From SG8-41 sp963699525 (GTDB lineage Bacteria > Pseudomonadota > Gammaproteobacteria > Burkholderiales > SG8-41): a DNA stretch of 64,000 nucleotides. A model generated the notes under the pieces. It saw only the letters and a program-made list of their open reading frames with translations. It was not told the origin of the DNA and made no database searches. How positions within the stretch are numbered: position 1 is the first letter of the stretch; every line of letters starts with the position of its first letter. Below are positions 17,201 to 25,710 of this stretch, piece after piece. The position numbers and the translations under genes were made by a program. The stretch is taken from NCBI GenBank assembly GCA_963699525.1, contig CAVOUI010000007.1, forward strand, positions 186,001 through 250,000, given 5' to 3'.

Positions 17201-18187
17201 CTACTCCGTGCGGATGTTCGCCATTTTCGCGACGTTTCTCCACTTGGCGATCTCGACCGGCAGCATCTTGCGCACCCCTGTGGGCGTGAGGATGTCGGTC
17301 TCGACGCCTTCCGCCTCAAAACGCTTGAGCGTCTCGGGCAGCTTGAGATAGCGCGTCATCTCGGCGCTCAGCTTGTTGATGACCGCCGGAGGCGTCTTGG
17401 CCGGCGCCCCGATGATCCAGAAATTGTTCGCCTCGTAGCCGGTGACGCCCGCCTCCGCGATGGTCGGAAGATCCGGCGCCGCGGCAGCGCGCTTGGCGCC
17501 GCTAGTGGCCAGTGCCCTCACCCTGCCGGAGGACATGTGCGGCAGCGTCTGGATCAGCGACCCGAGGTTGACCTGCGCCTGCCCGCCCATCACGTCCACC
17601 AGTGCGGGAAACCCGCCCTTGTAGACCACCACCAGCATCTTCATCCCGGACATGTGGTTGAACATCTCGGCGGCGAAGTACGCGAACCCGCCTGAGGAGG
17701 TCATCGTCAGCTTGCCCGGCGCCGCCCTGCCGTACGCAAGCAGCTCCTGCGCGGTATTGACCTTGAGCGCGGGATTGACCGACAGCACGCTGGGGCCGAA
17801 TCCCAGCTTGCCGATCCAGGAGAATGAATCGAGCGGATCGTAGGGCAGCTTGCTCCGCGTCGCCGCGATGACGGTGTGCGCAGCCGACGTCAGCAGCAGT
17901 GTGTGCCCATCGGGCCCGGCGCGCGAGACGATTTCGGCGGCGATGATGCCTTCCGCGCCGGCGCGGTTGTCCACCACCACCTGCCGGCCGAAGCGCTCGG
18001 TGAGGTACTGCGCGAAGTAGCGGCCCATGATGTCGTTGCTGCCGCCGGGTGGAAACGGCACGAGGAGCCGGATCGGCCGCGCGGGATAGCCCGGCGCGGG
18101 ATCGTCCGCCGGGCCGCGCTGCGCCGCCTGGACACCGCCTGCGAGCGCGAGCAGCAACGCGAAGAACGATGCAACGACTTGAGCCAT
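17201..18187 (-). CDS. Bug/TctC-family solute receptor
   Basis: An intact 328-residue receptor. Its signal peptide is SFFALLLALAGGVQA; the mature part has VPFPPGGSNDIMGRYF, GPDGHTLLL (Asp-Gly-His in place of the common DGYT) and VVYKGGFPALVD in place of the usual VPYKG, then PDLPTIAEAGVTGYE. The pocket loops therefore differ from the other copies here, hinting at a different ligand. The ATG has GGGAGGAG upstream. It is 42 bases after the lactonase-like gene. Confidence 0.95.
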   Translation of the reverse strand: MAQVVASFFALLLALAGGVQAAQRGPADDPAPGYPARPIRLLVPFPPGGSNDIMGRYFAQYLTERFGRQVVVDNRAGAEGIIAAEIVSRAGPDGHTLLLTSAAHTVIAATRSKLPYDPLDSFSWIGKLGFGPSVLSVNPALKVNTAQELLAYGRAAPGKLTMTSSGGFAYFAAEMFNHMSGMKMLVVVYKGGFPALVDVMGGQAQVNLGSLIQTLPHMSSGRVRALATSGAKRAAAAPDLPTIAEAGVTGYEANNFWIIGAPAKTPPAVINKLSAEMTRYLKLPETLKRFEAEGVETDILTPTGVRKMLPVEIAKWRNVAKMANIRTE

Positions 18188-18229
18188 GCTCTCCTCCCTC
18201 CGCCGTCCGGTGCGGCTCTAACGATACGG

Positions 18230-19030
18230 CTACGACTCGCGCGGCATGACGTCCAGCCGGACGGCGATGCCATCGAGCGCTTTCGACACCGCCGGATAAC
18301 GCGCCATCACCAGCGGGTCGTGGCCGGGGATGATGTGTCGGGGCGAATCCGCGAGCCGGCGCAGCGTATCGTAGCCCTCCAGCGCGTCTCCGATGTTGTA
18401 CATGGACGTGAAGACGCGCCCCGCTTCCATGTGCTCGTAATAGTGAGCGGCGTCCGACGCCAGCACCACCCAGCCGCGCTGGGTGTGGACCCGCACGGAT
18501 TGCAGTCCCGGGGTATGCCCGCCGATGTGGTGCAGGCTCACACCGGGGGCGAGTTCCTCCGCTCCCTGATGGAACACGACGCGTTCCTTGAACAGCATGC
18601 GCACCATGCCGACCACGTCCTCGACCTCGAACGAGTGGGCAAATCGCGCGTGGCGCATGTGGCGGCCGGTGACGAAACGCATTTCCTCGTCCTGCAGGTG
18701 GAAGACGGCCTTCGGGAAATCGAAGAACGTCCCGACGTGATCGTAATGCATGTGCGTGATGACCACGTCGCGCACTTCCTCGGCCTTGACTCCCAGCAGC
18801 GCCAGCCCCGCTTTCGGCGTGCGAAGGTATTCCCGCTTGCGTTTCACGGCGACCTCCGCGGTGAAGCCCGTGTCCACCACGATGGTCCGCTCCGCGCTGC
18901 GGATGAGCCACACGAAATAGTCCATCGGCATCGGCTCATCGTGAGGATCGCCGCCGATGAAATGCTCGTGACGCCGCGCATCGCGCCGCGCGTAGCGGAT
19001 CGCGAAGACCTCGTAGACCGGCAGCGTCAT
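18230..19030 (-). CDS. metallo-beta-lactamase-fold hydrolase, N-acyl homoserine lactonase type
   Basis: A 266-residue enzyme of the AttM/AiiB type. The di-zinc motif THMHYDHVG is present near residue 100, with additional ligands in HIGGHTPG, ASDAAHYYEH and PGHDPLV. Family members open the lactone ring of acyl-homoserine lactones, but relatives act on other lactones. In this catabolic run, hydrolysis of a metabolic lactone is at least as likely. ATG 19030 is used; another ATG six bases earlier sits too close to AGGA. It follows the dehydrogenase gene by 19 bases. Confidence 0.87.
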   Translation of the reverse strand: MTLPVYEVFAIRYARRDARRHEHFIGGDPHDEPMPMDYFVWLIRSAERTIVVDTGFTAEVAVKRKREYLRTPKAGLALLGVKAEEVRDVVITHMHYDHVGTFFDFPKAVFHLQDEEMRFVTGRHMRHARFAHSFEVEDVVGMVRMLFKERVVFHQGAEELAPGVSLHHIGGHTPGLQSVRVHTQRGWVVLASDAAHYYEHMEAGRVFTSMYNIGDALEGYDTLRRLADSPRHIIPGHDPLVMARYPAVSKALDGIAVRLDVMPRES

Positions 19031-19049
19031 GTCCATTTCCTGCGTTTCT

Positions 19050-19973
19050 CTATCCCTCGCGCTCGACCACCGCCTGGATGTCCGCCGCGGGCACCTTGAT
19101 GTCCACTTTCGCGCGCTCCTCCTGCAGCAGCAGGAACGCCCGTGAGTCCCGGGCACCCCAGCCGCGATTCATCGCTTCGCCCATTTCCGCGTGCGCGAGC
19201 GAAACGAGCCGCATCGGCACCCCGATCTCGCGCGCGAGCTCGGTCGCGAGCGTGACGTCCTTGAACGCGAGATTGAGCGCAAATTCCGGCGGGTCGAACT
19301 TGCCCTGCAGGAAATTGTCGGCCATGCGCTCGAAGGTGCGCTTGCGCCCCAGCGCGCCCTGGCGGATTGCGGACCACAACGCTAGCGGCTCGACGCCCGC
19401 CTTCACGCCCATAGTGAAGACCTCGGCCACCGCGCAATGGATCGCGTAGCCCGCGGCGTTGTGCACGAGCTTTGCGATCGAGCCGGCTCCGATCGGGCCG
19501 ATGTAGCGCACCTGGTCGCCGATGGAATCGAGCACCGCACGGAATTTTTCGAACACCGCGCGGTCGCCCCCAACCCAGAGCGCTAGCTTGCCGCTCTTCG
19601 CCCCCTTCGGCCCGCCGCTGACCGGCGCATCGAGCACCGGGATTCCCTTGGCCGCGAAGCGCTCGTGCAGCCGCCGCATCACGGTCGGCGAATTGGTCGA
19701 CAGGTCGAACCACGGCACGCCGCGGCGCAAGGTTTGTATCAGCCCTTCGGCAACCGCTTCCACTTCGCGCGGCCCCGGCAGCGAGGTGAGCACGATGTCC
19801 GCATCCCTGGCCACTGCCGCGGGCGAGTCCGCCCAGGTACAGCCCGCCGCGAGATGTGGCTTTGCCGCGTCGCGCCGCAGGTCGTGAACGATCAGATCGT
19901 ACCCGCCCTTGGAGCGCGCATTGAGCGCCATGCTCGCACCCATGGTTCCCAAGCCTATGAAGCCGATTCGCAT
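19050..19973 (-). CDS. 3-hydroxyisobutyrate dehydrogenase-family oxidoreductase
   Basis: A 307-residue NAD(P)-dependent beta-hydroxyacid dehydrogenase. It opens with the Rossmann motif GFIGLGTMGASMA, has the substrate-loop signature DAPVSGGPKGA near residue 119 and the catalytic Lys in the block AKLVHNAAGYA. Family members oxidise 3-hydroxyisobutyrate, tartronate semialdehyde or related acids. The ATG at 19973 has AGGAGGGG right upstream and is the first gene of the 13-gene minus-strand run; the 112-base space to the divergent flavoprotein gene probably holds the promoter. Confidence 0.93.
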   Translation of the reverse strand: MRIGFIGLGTMGASMALNARSKGGYDLIVHDLRRDAAKPHLAAGCTWADSPAAVARDADIVLTSLPGPREVEAVAEGLIQTLRRGVPWFDLSTNSPTVMRRLHERFAAKGIPVLDAPVSGGPKGAKSGKLALWVGGDRAVFEKFRAVLDSIGDQVRYIGPIGAGSIAKLVHNAAGYAIHCAVAEVFTMGVKAGVEPLALWSAIRQGALGRKRTFERMADNFLQGKFDPPEFALNLAFKDVTLATELAREIGVPMRLVSLAHAEMGEAMNRGWGARDSRAFLLLQEERAKVDIKVPAADIQAVVEREG

Positions 19974-20085
19974 ATCCCCTCCTGCCGGTTACGACTTGCC
20001 GCGGCGGCGCGCGGCGTTGCGTCCACGCGTTGGTCTCACTACCGGGTTGTTGTGAAGCTTATCACGCGATGGATATCATCCCGGC

Positions 20086-22071
20086 ATGCTGATCGCCCAA
20101 CCCGGCCGCATGGGCCCGCTCACGCTGCGCAATCGCATCATCATGGGGCCGATGGGCACCAACTACGGCACCACGGACGGTTTTTCCACCGAGCGCGACA
20201 AGCTTTACTACGGCGAGCGGGCAAAAGGCGGCGCCGCGATGATCATCACCGAAGCCATGGTGATTCAGCCGGGCGCGCGCAACCACACCAACTCCCTGTG
20301 CCTGTTCCACGATCGCTATATCCCCGGCCTCGCCAGCGTCGTCGAGGCGATTCACGAAGGGGGCGCGCTGGCCGTGGGCCAGATCAATCACCGCGGGGCG
20401 CTACTCAAGCGATCGGTGCTGGGGATGGAGCCGGTGACGGCATCCGATTGGCACAACCCCAACACCGGCGAGCCGGCGCGCGCCGTGACCCTCGCCGAGA
20501 TCGAGGCGATCCAGCGCGCCTTCCTCGATTCCGCGCGCCGCCTCTACCGCGCCGGATACGACGCGGTCGAGCTGCACGCCGCGAACGGCTATCTCTTCCA
20601 GCAGTTCCTGAGCCCGCGCATCAACCGGCGGGAGGATCGCTACGGTGGATCGATCGAAAACCGGATGCGCCTGCTGTTGGAGACTGCGGTGCTCATACGC
20701 GCGGAGTTGCCGGACTTTCCGCTCATGGTGCGGGTCAGCGCCACCGAGTACCGCGAGGGCGGCTATACCGAAGCGGACATGATCGTGCTGTGCCGGGCGC
20801 TGGAGCGCGCGGGCGTGATCGCGATCGATCTGTCCGGCGGCACCAACGAAAGCCCGGAGTTGTCGCGCTACTGCATCCAGCCGCCCTCCTTCGCGCGCCG
20901 CTTTCTTGAGCCCTACGCGCGCCCGATCGCCAAGGCAGTCGGCATTCCGACCGTCATGGCGGGGCGGATCATAGACCCGGAGGACGCAGAGGGCATTCTT
21001 CAGGCCGGCAGCGCCGATTTCGTGGCAGTCTGCCGCGCCCTGGTGGCCGACGCGTGGTGGCCGCGCAAGGCATTCGGCGAGATCAAGACGCCCATCCGCA
21101 AGTGCATCTCGTGCAACGTCTGCTTTGAGCGGCTGACGCTCGAGCGTGATGTGGCCTGCGTGACCAACCCGATGGTCGGCCTCGAGTACGAGCGCATCGA
21201 GTGGGCGGAGCCGCAATTGCGTCCGCGCGCGTCCCCGCCAGCGAGGCGCAAGCGCGTCCTGGTTCTGGGGGCGGGCGTGGCCGGGGTCGAGACCGCGCGC
21301 GTGGCGGCGGGCCTCGGACACCAGGTCGAAATCTGGGAGAAAGCCGCGAAGCCGGGCGGCCAGATGCCGCTCGCGCTGGCCGCCCCGGACAAGGGCGACG
21401 TGGCCGGTGTGTGGACGTATCGCTGGGAGCAGATCGAGAGCCTCGGCGTGCCCGTGCGCCTCAACGTGAACGCAACCGCCGAATCGATCCGAGAATACGG
21501 GCCCGACCTGGTGGTGATCGCGACGGGCGCCAAGCCGCGGCCGCTCCCGTTTCCGGTCAGGACCCGTGTCCCGCTGCTGCACGCCTGGGACGCGCTGCTC
21601 GAGCAGGAGCGCGTGCCGCGCGGCGCGCGCGTCGCCATCATCGGCGGCGGCATGGCGGGGATCGAAACCGCCGACACGCTCATCCACTACCGCGGAATCA
21701 AGGCCACGGTCATCGAAGCTCTGCCCGTGATCGCCCGGGAGATGGCCCGCAACAACCGCTACGACGTGCTCGACCGGCTGGCGAAGAGCGGCGCGCGCGT
21801 GCTCACCAGCGCCCCGGTGGAATCCATCGAGGACGACACGATCTGGGCGAAGGTGGCGGGGGCGCGCGTGCCGGTCGAGGCCGGCGATCTGATCATCTCC
21901 GCCATCGGCCCCGTGCCCAACCGCGACATCGTGCCGGAGGTCGAGCGCTCGGGTGCGCCCTACGTGCTGGCGGGTGACTGCAACCAGATCGGAGATTTCC
22001 TGACGGCGATACGCGACGGCTGGATGCTGGCACTCGCCGTTGACAGGCGTCTCCCCGAATCCCGGCGCTAG
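20086..22071 (+). CDS. Old Yellow Enzyme-family flavin/iron-sulphur oxidoreductase (2,4-dienoyl-CoA reductase / trimethylamine dehydrogenase-like)
   Basis: A 661-residue two-part enzyme. Residues 1-330 form the FMN-binding TIM barrel (MGPMGTNYGTTDG, INHRGA, ELHAANGYLFQQFLSPR). Cys340, Cys343, Cys346 and Cys358 form a 4Fe-4S site with CX2CX2CX11C spacing, nearer to trimethylamine dehydrogenase than to E. coli FadH (CX2CX3CX11C). Residues 385-655 carry an FAD/NAD(P) domain (VLGAGVAGVETAR, IIGGGMAGIETAD). It should reduce an enoyl or similar bond, or demethylate an amine. It is divergent from the dehydrogenase run and leads a plus-strand group with two Bug genes. Confidence 0.93.
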   Translation: MLIAQPGRMGPLTLRNRIIMGPMGTNYGTTDGFSTERDKLYYGERAKGGAAMIITEAMVIQPGARNHTNSLCLFHDRYIPGLASVVEAIHEGGALAVGQINHRGALLKRSVLGMEPVTASDWHNPNTGEPARAVTLAEIEAIQRAFLDSARRLYRAGYDAVELHAANGYLFQQFLSPRINRREDRYGGSIENRMRLLLETAVLIRAELPDFPLMVRVSATEYREGGYTEADMIVLCRALERAGVIAIDLSGGTNESPELSRYCIQPPSFARRFLEPYARPIAKAVGIPTVMAGRIIDPEDAEGILQAGSADFVAVCRALVADAWWPRKAFGEIKTPIRKCISCNVCFERLTLERDVACVTNPMVGLEYERIEWAEPQLRPRASPPARRKRVLVLGAGVAGVETARVAAGLGHQVEIWEKAAKPGGQMPLALAAPDKGDVAGVWTYRWEQIESLGVPVRLNVNATAESIREYGPDLVVIATGAKPRPLPFPVRTRVPLLHAWDALLEQERVPRGARVAIIGGGMAGIETADTLIHYRGIKATVIEALPVIAREMARNNRYDVLDRLAKSGARVLTSAPVESIEDDTIWAKVAGARVPVEAGDLIISAIGPVPNRDIVPEVERSGAPYVLAGDCNQIGDFLTAIRDGWMLALAVDRRLPESRR

Positions 22072-22142
22072 CAAGCGGCGGCGTACGGCCCTACACTCTG
22101 AATCCCGGGAAACCCGTCCAAGCAATAGGAGGAGCCGTTCAC

Positions 22143-23102
22143 ATGGTGCGCATCGGAGTCCTGATTTGCATTTTGGTCGCGGCGGCAGGCGCCCCGGCCC
22201 ACGCCCAGTCCTATCCATCGAAGCCGATCCGCCTGGTGAACGCGTTCGCCCCGGGCGGGGCGAGCGACGTGGTCGCCCGCGCCTTCGCCGCCAAGCTGAC
22301 CGAGTACCTGGGGCAGCAGGTCACGGTCGAGCCCCGCGTCGGCGCCGGCGGCAACATTGCCGCGGAAACCGTCGCCCGCGCCCCGGCCGACGGATACACG
22401 CTGCTGATGGGGACCTTTTTTCTCGCCACCAACACGAGCCTCTACTCCAAGATCAGCTGGGATCCGCAGCGGGATTTCGCGCCGATCTCGATGGTGACCG
22501 CATCGCCCCTGATCCTGTGCGTGCATCCGTCGCTGCCGGCGCGAAGCACGAAGGAGCTGATCGCCCTGGCGAAGAAGCAGCCGGGCGAGCTCAACTTCCC
22601 GTCCGCGGGCAACGGCACGTCCATGCACCTGGGCAGCGAGCTTTTCAACATGATGGCCGGGATCAAGACCGTGCACGTGCCCTACAAGGGCTCGGGTCCG
22701 GGCGTCCTCGACCTGGTGGCCGGGCGGCTGCACTTCATGCTGAACCCGATGCCCGAGCCGGTGCCGTTCATTCATGCGGGAAGGCTGCGGGCGCTCGCGA
22801 CGTCGACTGCGAAGCGCATCTCCGCGCTGCCCGATCTGCCGCCGGTCGCGGACGCGGTTCCCGGCTACGACGTGGTGACCTGGCAAGGTCTCGTCGCGCC
22901 GGCCGGAACGCCGAAGGAGATCATCGACCGGTTGAATGCCGAGCTGGTGAAATCGCTCCAGGACCGGGAGTTCGCCACGCGCATGCGCGGCATGGGCCTC
23001 GAGCTCTACGGCACGACGCCGGCCCAGTTCGCCCAGTTCATCCGCGACGAGACTGCGAAGTGGGCGAAGGTCATCAAGGCGACCGGTGCGCGGGTCGATT
23101 GA
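22143..23102 (+). CDS. Bug/TctC-family solute receptor
   Basis: An intact 319-residue receptor. The ATG at 22143 follows AGGAGGAG. The signal peptide is LICILVAAAGAPAHA; then NAFAPGGASDVVAR (an NAFAPGG variant of the usual PFPPGG loop), ADGYTLLMG, VPYKGSGPGVLD and LPDLPPVADAVPGYD. It ends WAKVIKATGARVD. It is 71 bases after the flavoprotein gene and probably co-transcribed with it. The following gene is another Bug of a different subtype, so the pair are not recent duplicates. Confidence 0.95.
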   Translation: MVRIGVLICILVAAAGAPAHAQSYPSKPIRLVNAFAPGGASDVVARAFAAKLTEYLGQQVTVEPRVGAGGNIAAETVARAPADGYTLLMGTFFLATNTSLYSKISWDPQRDFAPISMVTASPLILCVHPSLPARSTKELIALAKKQPGELNFPSAGNGTSMHLGSELFNMMAGIKTVHVPYKGSGPGVLDLVAGRLHFMLNPMPEPVPFIHAGRLRALATSTAKRISALPDLPPVADAVPGYDVVTWQGLVAPAGTPKEIIDRLNAELVKSLQDREFATRMRGMGLELYGTTPAQFAQFIRDETAKWAKVIKATGARVD

Positions 23103-23120
23103 CCGGCGTCCCAGAGAAGA

Positions 23121-23163
23121 CCCCCTCGCCCCGCGGCTGCGGGGAGAGGGTTGGGGTGAGGGG
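23121..23163. repeat. dispersed palindromic repeat, family A, copy 1
   Basis: CCCCTCGCCCCGCGGCTGCG followed by GGGAGAGGGTTGGGGTGAGG. The two halves pair around a GGCT centre to form a strong hairpin. Related copies in the opposite orientation occur at 55915-55951 and 56875-56901. It lies between two Bug genes and could act as a transcription attenuator. Confidence 0.75.
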
Positions 23164-23178
23164 CAAGGGGAGCCGACA

Positions 23179-24159
23179 ATGAATTCGATTCATCGGTGGT
23201 TGTGTCATTGTGCCGTCGCAATGGCTGCATGCGGTGTAGCGGGAACGGCTGCCGCGCAGGGCTATCCCGCGAAGCCCATTCGCTTCGTGATCACCTACCC
23301 GACCGGCGGCGGCTCCGACTACACGGTGCGGCCGATCGCGCAGAAGCTCTCGGAGCGCTGGGGCCAGCCCGTCGTCGTCGAAAGCCGGCCCGGCGGCAGC
23401 GCCATGATCGGCACCGATTTCGTCGTCAGGAGCGCGCCCGATGGCTACACCCTGCTCCTCAGCGCCTCGAGCGAAGTGTCGATGAACGTGGTGCTGTTCA
23501 AGAAGATGCCCTACGACCCGGTGCGGGATCTCCAGCCGGTGACGCTCGTCGGCACCACTCCGCCGATACTGCTCGCCCATCCTTCGCTGCCGGTGAAATC
23601 GGTAAAAGAGCTCGTCGCGCTCGCGCGCGCCCGGCCCGGCGCGCTGAGCTACGGTTCGATCGGCACGGGAACGCCGCAGCACTTTGCGGGGGAATTGTTC
23701 AAGACGACGTTTCACATCGACATGGTGCACGTGCCGTATAAGGGCGCGGCGCCCGCGCTGATCGATGTGATCGGCGGCCACGTGCCGCTCGCGCTGACCG
23801 CGCCGACCGTGGCGATCCCGCACGTGAAAGCCGGCAGGCTGCGGGGGCTGGCGGTGACTTCGGAGAAGCGCTCCGGGGCGATACCGGACGTGCCGACGAT
23901 CGCCGAGTCCGGAGCGCCCGGGTTCGACATCGTGCAGTGGTACGCGATCTGGATGCCCGCAAGACCGGCGAAGGATCTTCTGGACAGGATCCACGGCGAG
24001 ATCGTGCGCATCATCCAATCGCCGGACTACAAGCAGCGCCAGCTCGAGGCCGCGACCGACGTCGTCGGCTCCAGCGCCGAATTCCTCGCGGATCGCCAGA
24101 AGGCCGACATCGAGAAATACCGCAAGATCGCGCTCGCGGCGGGGATCACTCCGGAGTAG
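23179..24159 (+). CDS. Bug/TctC-family solute receptor
   Basis: An intact 326-residue receptor. ATG 23179 is chosen because the in-frame extension upstream would run through the palindromic repeat at 23121-23163 and lacks a signal peptide. From this ATG the leader CAVAMAACGVAGTAAAQ appears at once. Pocket loops read TYPTGGGSDYTVR (TYPTGG instead of PFPPGG), PDGYTLLL and VPYKGAAPALID, with PDVPTIAESGAPGFD near residue 235. Likely in the same transcript as the preceding receptor. Confidence 0.94.
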   Translation: MNSIHRWLCHCAVAMAACGVAGTAAAQGYPAKPIRFVITYPTGGGSDYTVRPIAQKLSERWGQPVVVESRPGGSAMIGTDFVVRSAPDGYTLLLSASSEVSMNVVLFKKMPYDPVRDLQPVTLVGTTPPILLAHPSLPVKSVKELVALARARPGALSYGSIGTGTPQHFAGELFKTTFHIDMVHVPYKGAAPALIDVIGGHVPLALTAPTVAIPHVKAGRLRGLAVTSEKRSGAIPDVPTIAESGAPGFDIVQWYAIWMPARPAKDLLDRIHGEIVRIIQSPDYKQRQLEAATDVVGSSAEFLADRQKADIEKYRKIALAAGITPE

Positions 24160-24181
24160 TCGCTGTAGTAGCAAGCGCCCT

Positions 24182-24601
24182 ATGACGCGGATTCCGATTT
24201 GTTCCCGCCTGTTGGCGCCGTTCTGGCTGGCTGCCTCCCTGTCGCTGGTGGTCGCCCCGCAGGAGGCGGGAGCGCACAGCAAGTACGCCGTCGCCCACGA
24301 ATCAGCGGCGGACCATGCCGAAGGCGCAGTAGCCACTGAAACCGGCCACAGTACCAATCATTACGCAGTTGCCGGCTGGTCGCGGTCCTGTCCCGGTCGT
24401 TCCGGCACCACGTGCTGCTGCGGTGGCGCGACTGCGTGCACCGGCACTGCACAGCTGCCGGTCGCCTGCTCCGGCGGGTGGAGCTTCTCGGCGCCGACGC
24501 CTGTTGTCCGCGCCGTGAACGGACTTTACGCCCGGGCACTCCTGCCACGGCTGCGGTCGCTGCCACCCTCACCTCCGCGCGGTCCTCCGCTTTCTTCCTG
24601 A
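24182..24601 (+). CDS. putative small secreted Cys-rich protein
   Basis: A reading frame of 139 residues with a good export signal (LLAPFWLAASLSLVVAPQEAGA), a His/Glu/Ala-rich stretch (residues 31-62) and six cysteines within about 30 residues, including a CCC triplet. No family is recognised, no clear ribosome site precedes the ATG, and the Arg/Pro-rich end could be out of frame. It is 22 bases after the Bug gene and about 105 before a predicted outer-membrane protein. The spacing suggests a metal-related envelope pair, but this is speculative. Confidence 0.45.
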   Translation: MTRIPICSRLLAPFWLAASLSLVVAPQEAGAHSKYAVAHESAADHAEGAVATETGHSTNHYAVAGWSRSCPGRSGTTCCCGGATACTGTAQLPVACSGGWSFSAPTPVVRAVNGLYARALLPRLRSLPPSPPRGPPLSS

Positions 24602-24706
24602 TCGATTGCCCGAAGTTCCGTCGCCCATTATGGCGGCGGGCCTAATCGCGCACCCGTTTTCATAAGGGGCCGCGCGCGTTGCATTCCATTGCGAAGGGAG
24701 GGGGCC

Positions 24707-25706
24707 GTGAATATTCTGACGAGCGATACGGGGCGTTCGCCGTCCCGGATCAAGGGCACACTGCTTGCAAGCGCTATTGCGTTCGGCGCGGCGAGCCAGC
24801 AAGCGGACGCCAGCTGCGGTTCGGCGTTCTGCACCGTGAACACCGGCTGGAACGTGCGCGGGGTGCAGACCGAACCCGGGCTGCGCTTCGATCTGCAGTT
24901 CCAGTACATAGACCAGGACCAACCAAGGTCCGGCAGCAACAAGGTCGCCGTCGGCCAGATTCCGACGGATCACGATGAAGTGAAGACCATCAACCGCAAC
25001 TGGATTGCATCGGTCGACTATGCCATGGACGACAAATGGGGCGTGTCGGTCGTGGCGCCGCTCGTCGACCGGAGTCACACCCATCTCGATAACGATCAGG
25101 CGCCGCCGGTCTCCGAGTCCTGGAGCTTCACCAAGCTCGGCGATGTGCGCGTGGTCGGCCGGCGACAGTGGCGGAGTGAGAGCCTCGAGGGCCAGCGCCT
25201 CGACTACTTCGGCATCACGTTCGGACTGAAGCTGCCGACCGGCGAAACAAAAGTGGAGAACGCGGACGGCGAGCTCGCCGAACGCTCATTGCAGCCGGGC
25301 ACCGGGACCACCGATCTGCTGCTCGGCGCCTACTTCCAGCGCGTGCTGGGCTCGGGCATGTCGTGGTTTGCCGACGCTGCGGATGCAGCAGGCCCTGAAC
25401 ACCTACGAGAACTACAAGCCGGGCGCCCAGCTGTCGCTCGACGTGGGTCTGCGCCACGAGCTCGGCGACCAGTTTTCGGTGATGATCCAGCTCAACGCCC
25501 TGCACAAGGACCGCGACTCCGGAAGCGAGGCCGAACCGGAGGACAGCGGCGGAAAATTCCTGTTCGTGAGCCCGGGGCTGAGCTACGCGATCGCCAGGAA
25601 TTTCCAGATCTACGGTTTCGTGCAGCTTCCGCTGTATCAGTACGTCAACGGCGTGCAACTGACCGCGAATTGGGCCGCGATGGCCGGCATCAGCGCGCGA
25701 TTCTGA
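24707..25706 (+). CDS. predicted outer-membrane beta-barrel protein, one apparent frameshift
   Basis: Restored length is about 332 residues. The start is GTG 24707 after GAAGGGAGGGGG, with an export signal up to ADA near residue 25. The sequence alternates hydrophobic and polar residues as in a beta barrel (RFDLQFQYIDQDQ, WGVSVVAPLVDRS, FGITFGLKLPTGETK, LSLDVGLRHELGD) and ends in ISARF, the terminal aromatic needed for outer-membrane insertion. It resembles the broad phenol-degradation MetA-like barrel group. The frame shifts by one base at about 25366-25373 after GMSWF; both sides keep barrel character. Confidence 0.75.
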
Positions 25707-25710
25707 TCGT

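Noticed and set aside
20401..22218. A 600-codon minus-strand frame opposite the Old Yellow Enzyme gene.
   Set aside because: Rich in His, Arg and Asp without any family motif, while the plus strand has two complete enzyme domains. It is a shadow frame.
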